Assembly: GCF_001402915.1 (NCBI RefSeq)
Contig: NZ_CP012945.1
Coordinates: 4,503,501 to 4,567,500 of the forward strand
Direction: 5' to 3'
Source: Devosia sp. A16
Lineage (GTDB): Bacteria; Pseudomonadota; Alphaproteobacteria; Rhizobiales; Devosiaceae
DNA length: 64,000 bases
Positions 1-6,865 of the stretch are shown piece by piece. A program made the position numbers and the translations under genes. Within the stretch, counting starts at the first letter, position 1, and every line of letters starts with the position of its first letter. The notes beneath the pieces are model-generated. The model worked only from the letters and a program-made list of their open reading frames with translations, had not been told where the DNA came from and did no database searches.

Positions 1-1446
1 GCTCGAGCGCTGCGCGCCCGGGCGGGCGTTCGGGCCGGGCGCCAGCGTCGTCGCGATCCAGGCATCGAGCGTCACCCAGATCAGCCAGGCCACCGCGACG
101 ACGGTCGCCGCGGCGAACAGCGGTCCGACGATGACGCGGCCATCGCTGGTGAGCCAGCCCCAGATGTTGAAGCCCCAGACCCCGGCGATGATGATCGCCA
201 TGGCGGCCAGCGTCAGCGCATCGGCGCCCACCCGCAGCAGCTTGAGGATCTTGCCGGCAACGATCTGGCGCAGCGTATGGCGTTGATAGCGGTAGCGCGG
301 CGGCGGCGTCGCGGTGGTGAGCCGGTGCAGCCCGGCGATGGTCACCATGCCGACCAGCACCACCGCGAACGACCACAGCATCTGGCTCATCACGTCATTG
401 TCGCGCTGCCCGGCGAGGAGGCTGAAAATGCTGAGAACAAGGAAGCCATAGGCGACGAGGTGCCAGTGGCGGGCGAGGCGCCGGGTCGCGTTGCGGAGCG
501 GATTGTCCGAAACCGGCGCACGGGCGGCGGCGCCGAAGATCAGCCGGCCCAGCGCCATCCGGTGGCGCGCAATGAAGGCCAGCATGATGAGCGCGGCGAT
601 GCAGTTGAGGATCAGCCCGGCAAAGTCGGCCGCCGACCAGCCGACCACCTGCCGCAGCGTCGGCTCGGCATTGAGCGCCGCAAAGGTGGCAAACCCCGCC
701 ACCGCCAGCCACCACGGATAGAACCGCCGCTGCCCATAGCGGATCAGCCTGACGCTACGGAGGCTCCCAAAGCCCGACAAGGCCGAGGTCGCGAGGTCCG
801 CCGCCAGCATGGCGAGCAGGATGCCCACCGCAAGGCTGGTGAAACTGGTGCTCGCCACCTTGGGCACCGGCAACAGGCTCGCCAGCACCGCGACCACCAG
901 CAGCGCCGCCGCCGCCAGCACCACCTTCAGCATCAGCCCCATGGCCAACCGCCGCTTCCGCACGGGCTTCGTCGGCTGCACCAGCCCGCGTGTCACCCGT
1001 CGGATGCCGATGCCGATCCCCGCAACGATCACCAGGCCGGGCAGGGCCCAGCCGATGAACTGCAGCAACTGCCCACTGCTGATCCCGCTCTCCACCCGGC
1101 TGCCGATCTGCGTCCCGGCCTGCGCCAGTTTGCGGTCGATCGGCACGCCGAAGGTGGCGGTGGGCAGTGAGGAGACGAAGTCGTCGGACCAGCGATAGAG
1201 GGCCCCGACCAGACCGGTGCTGGCGCCGCTGTCGGTTTCCTCCGCTGCTGCTGGTGCCGCCGCGTCGGCTGGCGTTGACCGCAGATGCTCGAGCAGCTGC
1301 TCCCGCAGCACCGGATCCTCCAGCACCACAATGAGCCGATCGACGGCCTCGGACGAAGCCGCCGGGGCAGGGGCCGGTTTGGCCTCTTGGGCGAAGGCCC
1401 CACCGATCGACAGCATGACGAAGAAAACGGCAATCAGCTGCTTCAC
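1..1446 (-). CDS. Mechanosensitive ion channel (MscS family), C-terminus beyond window
   Basis: Partial inner-membrane protein; about 482 codons are visible and the C-terminal part lies outside the window. The chosen GTG start (1444-1446) gives VKQLIAVFFVMLSIGGAFAQ, a clear signal peptide with an AFA|QE cleavage site. After a short periplasmic Pro/Ala stretch come many hydrophobic segments (for example SSGQLLQFIGWALPGLVIVA), as in the large multi-helix MscS relatives that place the channel domain at the C-terminus. The visible end (DAWIATTLAPGPNARPGAQR) matches the linker just before the MscS pore domain. The presumed role is release of osmolytes under osmotic downshock. The channel domain itself is not visible, so the family call rests on architecture and the linker. 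Confidence 0.75.
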   Translation of the reverse strand, partial: MKQLIAVFFVMLSIGGAFAQEAKPAPAPAASSEAVDRLIVVLEDPVLREQLLEHLRSTPADAAAPAAAEETDSGASTGLVGALYRWSDDFVSSLPTATFGVPIDRKLAQAGTQIGSRVESGISSGQLLQFIGWALPGLVIVAGIGIGIRRVTRGLVQPTKPVRKRRLAMGLMLKVVLAAAALLVVAVLASLLPVPKVASTSFTSLAVGILLAMLAADLATSALSGFGSLRSVRLIRYGQRRFYPWWLAVAGFATFAALNAEPTLRQVVGWSAADFAGLILNCIAALIMLAFIARHRMALGRLIFGAAARAPVSDNPLRNATRRLARHWHLVAYGFLVLSIFSLLAGQRDNDVMSQMLWSFAVVLVGMVTIAGLHRLTTATPPPRYRYQRHTLRQIVAGKILKLLRVGADALTLAAMAIIIAGVWGFNIWGWLTSDGRVIVGPLFAAATVVAVAWLIWVTLDAWIATTLAPGPNARPGAQRSS

Positions 1447-1608
1447 GAGGTGGATCTCCGCTTGGTCCGGATCCGGGGGCAGATCCTTGGAATCGAAAGG
1501 CAATGTGCCTTTGCCCCTAGACAAATAAGTTGGCGGCATCGTGCCGCTCAAGCGACCCGACGAGATCGCGGTGACCATCGAGCATCGAGATCGGGCCTCG
1601 GGTACCGA

Positions 1609-2538
1609 TTACGGGAGGGTGTGCCCGGCTGCGCGGAACAGGCGGTACCATTCCTCGCGCGTAAGGGTGATGTCCGAGCCGGCAGCGCTTTCGCGGACGC
1701 GCCCGGGCTTGGTGGTGCCGAGGACAACCTGCAGGTTGGCCGGGTGCCGCGTGATCCAGGCAATGGCGATGCCCATGGGGGTGATGGCGTATTTCTTCGC
1801 CAGTTCGTCCATCACGTCGTTGAGCTCGGCATAGTCCTTGCGATCGCCGATGAACACGCCCTCGAAGAAGCCCTTCTGCACCGGCGACCAGGCCTGCAGC
1901 GTCATGCCCGTTAAGCGCGAATAGTCGAGCAGCCCGATGTCGCGGGAGACCGATTGCTCGAGCCCACCCATGTTGGCGGCAACGCCCTGGGCGAAGAGGT
2001 TGGCGTGGGCGATCGAGAGCTGCACCTGATTGAACAGCAGCGGCTGCTGCACCGCCGATTTCAGCAGTTCGATCTGGCCCGGCGTGTGGTTGGACACGCC
2101 GAAATGGCGGACCTTGCCGCTGGCGTGAAGCGTGTCGAAGGCCTTCGCCACGTCGTCGGGTTCGACCAGCGTATCGGGCCGGTGCAGCAGCAGCACGTCG
2201 AGGTATTCGGTGCGCAGCGCCTTCAGCGAGCCATCGACCGAGTTAAGGATGTGCTCGGAGGAAAAGTCGAAATAGCCGCGGCGGATGCCGACCTTGCTCT
2301 GGATCTGGATCTTCGCCCGCTCGGATGCCGAGAGTTTCAGGGCCTCGCCGAACCGCGCCTCGCAGACATGCGGCGCACCGCCATAGATATCGGCGTGGTC
2401 CATCATGGTGACGCCAACCTCGACCGCCGCGTCGTAGAGCGCGCGAACCTCGGCATCGCTCATCTTGGCGATGCGCATCAGGCCCAGCACAACGCTCGAC
2501 ACGGTGACGTCGGTATGGGGAACGGTGAAGGTCTTCAT
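1609..2538 (-). CDS. Aldo/keto reductase, YdhF-like
   Basis: NAD(P)H-dependent oxidoreductase with a TIM-barrel fold, 309 aa, the usual length. The catalytic tetrad is visible: Asp and Tyr in MDHADIYGG, Lys in QSKVGIR and His in LLHRPDTL. The C-terminal cofactor-binding region is also present (VVLGTTKPGRVRESAAGSD). Overall it resembles E. coli YdhF. The start is set at MKTFTVPHTDV because the upstream in-frame extension is Pro/Thr rich and unlike the family. It is transcribed away from the thymidylate-synthase-like gene, so 2539-2753 should hold two divergent promoters. The substrate is unknown. Confidence 0.85.
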   Translation of the reverse strand: MKTFTVPHTDVTVSSVVLGLMRIAKMSDAEVRALYDAAVEVGVTMMDHADIYGGAPHVCEARFGEALKLSASERAKIQIQSKVGIRRGYFDFSSEHILNSVDGSLKALRTEYLDVLLLHRPDTLVEPDDVAKAFDTLHASGKVRHFGVSNHTPGQIELLKSAVQQPLLFNQVQLSIAHANLFAQGVAANMGGLEQSVSRDIGLLDYSRLTGMTLQAWSPVQKGFFEGVFIGDRKDYAELNDVMDELAKKYAITPMGIAIAWITRHPANLQVVLGTTKPGRVRESAAGSDITLTREEWYRLFRAAGHTLP

Positions 2539-2753
2539 GGCGAGAGCCTGCGCTGGCGAATGGGTGGGAGACGCTCCTGTATCACAAGCGGCGGGTGGCG
2601 TCGGCAATTCGACGCTCGTCACGGGTCGAGCCAGCGGGAACTTCGACACCCACTACGATTTACTCCGGGTGCCCTGTGTCGGCAGTTATTTATGTCAACT
2701 CCTCTATCACATCCGCAGAATCGGAGAATAATAGCGTCGATAGGGAGGCGCAG

Positions 2754-3728
2754 ATGGAAATAGTCCGAGATAGCTTGGACGCTCTAATGGTTGATCTATA
2801 TGGAGAGCTACTCGATGCGGGCTCCGGGAGCACCGGCTCCCGCGGCGACAACGTCGAACTTCTCGGTGTGACGCTGCGCCTAACCAAGCCGCGCGCACGC
2901 CTAAGCCGTTCTGAAGACAGAGGGAAACCGTTTAGCGCGCTGGGCGAGTTGCTCTGGTACCTTTCAATCTCCGATCGGCTCGACTTTATCGAACCGTACA
3001 TATCGAAGTACCGGAAGGATGCTGAGGACGGCATCCTCTACGGTGCGTATGGGCCTCGGCTTTTCGCCATGCGGGACATCGACCAAGTCAGTAACGTGAT
3101 CAAGCTGTTGCGCGAGAAGTCCAGCTCGAAGCGCGCCGTCATCCAACTATTCAATGCCGAGGACATTCAGCGGCCTCATAAGGAGATACCTTGCACCACG
3201 ACGATGCAGTTCCTCTGCCGGGACGGTCGGCTACATCTGTCGGTCACGATGCGATCCAACGATGCCTACTACGGCCTTCCGCACGACGTGTTCTGCTTCA
3301 CAATGCTTCAGGAGATGATGTCCCGCTCGTTGGGATTGGGCCTGGGTGAGTATTTCCATTACGTGGGAAGCATGCACATCTACGAGGAATTCATCGAGGA
3401 CGCCAAGCGCTATCGCGAAGAGGGGCACCAGAGAACCGTGGAGATGCCCGAAATGCCGATGGGAGATCCGTTCCATGATGTTGTCCCGGCCCTTTGCAGT
3501 TTCGAGGACCGGTTGCGCCATGGTGAGGCCGTAAACGCGACTGCGGAGGCACCGAATGCGTATTGGGCGGACATTTTTCGGCTGTATCAGACATTTTGGG
3601 CGAGCGGGGACGGGGCCACCCTCGATGCGTTAAGCCAGGCATTCGTGACGCCTATTTACCGAAACTACGTCGACGGGCGGCGGAGCATGCCGCAGAGAAA
3701 GTTACTCTCCAGGAGAGCGAACGCATGA
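2754..3728 (+). CDS. Thymidylate synthase-family pyrimidine (hydroxy)methyltransferase
   Basis: 324 aa; ATG preceded by GGGAGG at 5-nt spacing. Core thymidylate synthase signatures are aligned by eye to E. coli ThyA: Arg in SSKRAVIQ (R126 equivalent), catalytic Cys147 in EIPCTTTMQF, Arg167 and Asp170 in MRSND, GLPHDVF, and His208/Tyr210 in GSMHIY. The position that is Asn177 in ThyA (GLPFNI) is Asp178 here. Asp at this site is known from T4 dCMP hydroxymethylase and from an engineered synthase that switches to dCMP. His147 of ThyA is Thr148 here. So the family is clear and a dCMP-type substrate is inferred. The C-terminus lacks the usual short PxxAV tail. The stop overlaps the next start (ATGA), implying coupled translation. 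Base composition is less GC-rich than the flanks. It is unlikely to be the housekeeping thyA or thyX. Confidence 0.82.
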   Translation: MEIVRDSLDALMVDLYGELLDAGSGSTGSRGDNVELLGVTLRLTKPRARLSRSEDRGKPFSALGELLWYLSISDRLDFIEPYISKYRKDAEDGILYGAYGPRLFAMRDIDQVSNVIKLLREKSSSKRAVIQLFNAEDIQRPHKEIPCTTTMQFLCRDGRLHLSVTMRSNDAYYGLPHDVFCFTMLQEMMSRSLGLGLGEYFHYVGSMHIYEEFIEDAKRYREEGHQRTVEMPEMPMGDPFHDVVPALCSFEDRLRHGEAVNATAEAPNAYWADIFRLYQTFWASGDGATLDALSQAFVTPIYRNYVDGRRSMPQRKLLSRRANA

Positions 3729-4645
3729 TCTGGCCAACGCGAGCCGCTCAGAAGAAGGTGATCGTTGATGCGCTGCGGATTTTCAGGGAGAATCGGCGTC
3801 CGCTTCCGGGTATCGATGACCCGGAAGCGCTCGACACCCTTGCCCAGCAGTTCGTGGCTAGCCTTCGCAGGGAGGACTACTACAAGCTTGTTCAGCGTAA
3901 TCCCATCTCGGCTAGACGTGCCGATCCGAACAGCCCTCACTTCGATGCGGAGCGAGCGGTAGCCTTTCACATCCAGAACGGCGATGTCGACGAAGCGGCG
4001 TGGCTCGTATTCCTGATGACGCATTTGGCCCGCCCTGCCGATACGGGGTGGCTCCGATTGCGCGACATATACGGCATGCTAGGACGGGGGACCTGGACAT
4101 GGCACCTCGTCAGCGCGAACCCGCAAGCTATGACCAGTTGGTTAGCCGCCAACTGGCAGAACATTGGCGGAAAGTTCGGTAACCACCGAAAGTATGAGAG
4201 CCTGGATCCCACTGCGAACCGCGCATTCCACCTTGTGCTTGAGAGCTACTTAGATTGGATCGGACAGGGCGGCCATGTTCCGTTCTTCGCTAACGTGGTT
4301 CGCGCCACCGGTAACGAACCTGGCGCGATATTCGATGCACTCTTTCAGGGGATGACTGTCTTGAGCTTCGGTCGACTGGCCAAGTTCGACTACTTGGCGC
4401 TCATCGGCCGCTACGGCATCGCCCCGATCCACGCGGGCAAGGCATACTTTCCCGGGGCTACCGGCCCTGCGCGTGGCGCGCGGCTTCTCTTCGACGGGGA
4501 TGTCGACAGTCAAACCGGTGCTGCCCGGCTTCAGGAACTGGTCGACGAGCTCGACGAGGAGTTGGGGGTGGGGATGCAGGTTATGGAGGATGCTCTCTGC
4601 AACTGGCAGAAGAGCCCGACCGAATTCGTTCACTTCAGGGGCTAG
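3725..4645 (+). CDS. Alpha-glutamyl/putrescinyl thymine pyrophosphorylase clade 3-like protein
   Basis: 306 aa, predicted mostly helical. It matches from memory the aGPT-PPlase clade 3 family, a helical DNA-glycosylase-related domain proposed to attach amino acids or polyamines to hydroxymethyl-pyrimidines in DNA. Recognisable family features are an N-terminal RRPLPGIDDPEALDTLAQQF, the RNPISARRADPNSPHFDAERA block (59-79), WLVFLMTHLA, RGTWTWHLVS, the signature FGNHRKYESL (151-160), SFGRLAKFDYLALIGRYGI (214-232) and a C-terminal ALCNWQKSPTEFVHFRG. The start was chosen for the ATGA overlap with the upstream gene and an AGGAG upstream. The stop TAG shares a CTAG palindrome with the stop of the convergent antitoxin gene. 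The activity is inferred from the family only; no biochemical role for bacterial clade 3 members is known to me. Confidence 0.72.
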   Translation: MIWPTRAAQKKVIVDALRIFRENRRPLPGIDDPEALDTLAQQFVASLRREDYYKLVQRNPISARRADPNSPHFDAERAVAFHIQNGDVDEAAWLVFLMTHLARPADTGWLRLRDIYGMLGRGTWTWHLVSANPQAMTSWLAANWQNIGGKFGNHRKYESLDPTANRAFHLVLESYLDWIGQGGHVPFFANVVRATGNEPGAIFDALFQGMTVLSFGRLAKFDYLALIGRYGIAPIHAGKAYFPGATGPARGARLLFDGDVDSQTGAARLQELVDELDEELGVGMQVMEDALCNWQKSPTEFVHFRG

Positions 4646-5739
4646 TTCAGTGCCGGCTCGATATCGTCCCAGGACCAACGACGCTTGAGCCAGTTCATCT
4701 TCGTCGGGCTGATGATTTCCCGATGTTGCATTTGGCCGACCGTCACGCCGGGCGAGACACCGATCGACCGGCTGAAGCGCAAGATAGCCTCTCGGTTGGA
4801 ATTCAGCTCCTCAAGCTCGCCCACCCTATCCAAGGGAACCAGGGCCGAGCTTGAGAAATCATTGGCCTCTTTCTCGCTCTCGTCGGTGAGCATGCCGTCC
4901 TGATCGACAAACGTGCGTGCACTGTGCAGCACCAAATGGCCGATCTCGTGGAACAGGGTGAACCAGAACTGATCGTCCGCCCGGTGCCGGAAGCTCATCA
5001 AGATCATCGCCTTATCGGGCGTAACCATACGCGTGGCTCCGCTGGCACGGCAGCCTGTCGGCGCCTTCACCACTACTAGTGCAACGCCGGCTTCCGCCAA
5101 AAGGCGGCGCAGTTGCGGCAGGAAGCGAGACGGCTGGCTGACATGGACCAGTCGCCGGATAGCGGAGAGCCTTTCCTGCAGCTTGGCGACCGACCACTGG
5201 GCGGTGGCGGTGAGCTCGGCTTCCATCTCACCTCGCCTTAGCCAACGCAGCACCGAGTCTTCGGCGGAGATGAAGGTCTGAGACGTCCGGAAACGCGTGC
5301 CGCTTACGAGTGATCCGTATTGGCGCTCCCAAGCTTCCAGCTTGGGCACATTGAAATAGACAAGGCGACTGCGGAGCTCGTCGCGGGTGATTTCGTCAGT
5401 GAGTTTCTTAGGCAGCTTCTTGCCCGTAGGTGAAGGAACGCGATCTAGCCAATTATCCGCATCGGTTTCCGCCGCGGCGCCGACTGCCCGGTCGACGGCT
5501 GCTTCGAAGTTGGCTTGGCGCTGCAGCCAGAAGGCGCGGCTGCCTCCGAGGTGTTCGGACAAGGTGGTCGCCAATGGCGCGTCAACGGCTACCGAGCCGT
5601 CGCAGAGCCCTCGAAGCGTGGTCATGCCGTCTTTTAGCGATCGGGCAAGCTGCTGGGGGGAGACTCCTCGACGTTGCATAAGCGCAATGATTGAGTCGCC
5701 GGGCTTGGAGAACCAGTCTGTTACCGCCCGCTCATCCAT
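4642..5739 (-). CDS. XRE/HigA-type antitoxin fused to ImmA/IrrE metallopeptidase
   Basis: 365 aa. The N-terminal HTH (about 15-75: VSPQQLARSLKDGMTTLRGL ... LSEHLGGSRAFWLQRQ) is typical of HigA antidotes. The C-terminal zinc peptidase domain carries HEIGH at 264-268, with a downstream Glu in ESEKEAN (288-294) as likely third ligand. Start ATG at 5739 overlaps the toxin stop as TGATG, indicating translational coupling. Proteins with this architecture pair with HigB-like toxins and are often found in mobile or defence islands. It likely represses its own promoter upstream of the toxin or of the gene at 6478, and may be cleaved or cleave in response to a signal (inference). It converges on the base-modification-like gene with stops overlapping by 4 nt. 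Confidence 0.85.
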   Translation of the reverse strand: MDERAVTDWFSKPGDSIIALMQRRGVSPQQLARSLKDGMTTLRGLCDGSVAVDAPLATTLSEHLGGSRAFWLQRQANFEAAVDRAVGAAAETDADNWLDRVPSPTGKKLPKKLTDEITRDELRSRLVYFNVPKLEAWERQYGSLVSGTRFRTSQTFISAEDSVLRWLRRGEMEAELTATAQWSVAKLQERLSAIRRLVHVSQPSRFLPQLRRLLAEAGVALVVVKAPTGCRASGATRMVTPDKAMILMSFRHRADDQFWFTLFHEIGHLVLHSARTFVDQDGMLTDESEKEANDFSSSALVPLDRVGELEELNSNREAILRFSRSIGVSPGVTVGQMQHREIISPTKMNWLKRRWSWDDIEPALN

Positions 5740-6068
5740 CAATTTGCACCACCTATATGAACCAGCTTCAGGCGTTGCACCGTCTGCCACTTCACGCTGC
5801 CGTCGTCCGCCTTTTCGAACCGAGTTCCCACAGGAATCAGGCTCGCATGTAATTCTGACCCAAATGAGAGAATGAGAGAACAGTGTTTCTCAATTGTTAT
5901 CGCGTCGCCTGCAAGGTCCATCCAATCTTGGACCGTCTCGTTTGCCTCCGCATCCGATATCGCCGCGAACAGCGCTCGCGCGTTCGCTGCGCCATACGCT
6001 TGCTCTGCTACCGCGTACTCGCAGCATCGTTGCTTCAACTCCTCGGTGTCGAAGGAGATGATCACCAT
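5739..6068 (-). CDS. HigB-like toxin (killer-suppression-type RelE superfamily)
   Basis: 109 aa. The end of the protein, KADDGSVKWQTVQRLKLVHI, matches the C-terminal strand of small RelE/HigB-like proteins, which end in a PVPRKEDGGID...-type segment. The preceding SLILSFGSELHASLIPVG fits the central sheet. It lies directly upstream of a HigA-ImmA antitoxin with a 1-nt overlap, the standard toxin-first order of HigBA loci. The N-terminal half is divergent, so the ribosome-dependent RNase activity is inferred from family and context only. The gene may belong to one minus-strand transcript starting with the NTP pyrophosphohydrolase 54 nt upstream. Confidence 0.65.
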   Translation of the reverse strand: MVIISFDTEELKQRCCEYAVAEQAYGAANARALFAAISDAEANETVQDWMDLAGDAITIEKHCSLILSFGSELHASLIPVGTRFEKADDGSVKWQTVQRLKLVHIGGAN

Positions 6069-6121
6069 GGGCGGCGATTGGATTTCAGGGAACGAAACAT
6101 CAGCAGGAGATTCGCGTGCGC

Positions 6122-6478
6122 CTATTGCGGCAGTGGTGAGTTCTCAGGACGCGCGGCCCTCTTTGCCCGGATTGCATCGATCCGATCCCAGTTCCTGGCA
6201 AGCTCGGCCTCACCTGCTGCCTCTAGGTCGATGTCCGTTGCCGAGCACAACCCTGCTAAGGTGACCAGCACCCCTCCCGCCTCGAGGGCGGCATTGCCGG
6301 TGGGCCGGGCGAAGACATAGTTGACCAGCGCGAGAGCATCATCGCGGCTGCAGCCGTTGGCTTGGGCAAGCTCTAGCGCCTCCTCCAGAAACCGATGGGT
6401 GCGTTCGTTCGCGTTATCGGCGGCTCCGGGCGGAAAGCAGGCTGCCATCCATTTCTTCACACGGCGCTGGAAATCCAT
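6122..6478 (-). CDS. MazG-like / DUF550-type NTP pyrophosphohydrolase
   Basis: 118 aa. It matches a family common in Hyphomicrobiales genomes and prophages: MDFQRRVKKWM start, RFLEEALELAQANGCSRDDA (first metal-binding EExxE helix), an ALEAGGVLVTLAGLC second helix and a C-terminal AIRAKRAARPENSPLPQ. Related all-alpha NTP-PPases remove specific (d)NTPs; T4 Gp56 dCTPase belongs to the same broad superfamily. The second helix has Gly where MazG has the ExxD aspartate, which from memory is normal for this subfamily. ATG at 6478 has GAGG about 6 nt upstream; the longer in-frame extension is not needed. Co-oriented with the toxin-antitoxin pair downstream. Confidence 0.75.
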   Translation of the reverse strand: MDFQRRVKKWMAACFPPGAADNANERTHRFLEEALELAQANGCSRDDALALVNYVFARPTGNAALEAGGVLVTLAGLCSATDIDLEAAGEAELARNWDRIDAIRAKRAARPENSPLPQ

Positions 6479-6865
6479 GAAGTACCTCGTCCCTAGCACA
6501 ACATAGGCAAGATATCTTGGGCTGGGTAGTACTTGCGCGATCTCGCGACAAGCTACGACCCGCTATCCACAGTGTTGCATCGGTTAGTGTTAGGACGCTC
6601 CAGCACCCACCTCTCAGAATGGGGTTAATCTATTTCATCTATCGTTGCGTTCGCTCTGTTGGCACGCGTGCATGTCGCCATTTCAAGCGGACCTCCAGCC
6701 CGCTCGTTCAGTTGCTCACTGGGCAAGAGAAGCTACGGGTGCTTGCGCACCTCTTGGTGGTAGCGTGGCAAGCGACGAATGTCGCTCAATAGTGAAAGGC
6801 CCCGGTTTCCGGGGCCTTTCTCATTCGCTAATCCATGGCGCGGTGTTGTGACTGGTCGATGCGCC
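6479..6865. other. Intergenic region between the island and nrdJ
   Basis: About 390 bp with no convincing gene. A plus-strand 91-codon frame is present but has no homology that I recognise and no good ribosome site. The right part holds a strong hairpin (6795-6819). The left edge should contain the promoter of the minus-strand NTP pyrophosphohydrolase gene. A small non-coding RNA ending at the hairpin on the plus strand cannot be excluded. Confidence 0.5.
6795..6819 (-). terminator. Rho-independent terminator downstream of nrdJ
   Basis: A perfect 11-bp stem, AAAGGCCCCGG / CCGGGGCCTTT, with a 3-nt loop. It lies about 47 nt past the nrdJ stop codon. The A/T ends make it work in either direction; the assignment to nrdJ rests on position. 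Confidence 0.8.

Noticed and set aside
2595-2753. N-terminal extension of the thymidylate-synthase-like protein
   Set aside because: The upstream 53 codons are Ser/Thr/Val-rich with no ribosome site, while the ATG at 2754 has GGGAGG at ideal spacing and begins the conserved fold.
6517-6792. 91-codon plus-strand frame as a gene
   Set aside because: No ribosome site, unusual composition, and it ends in the terminator region.
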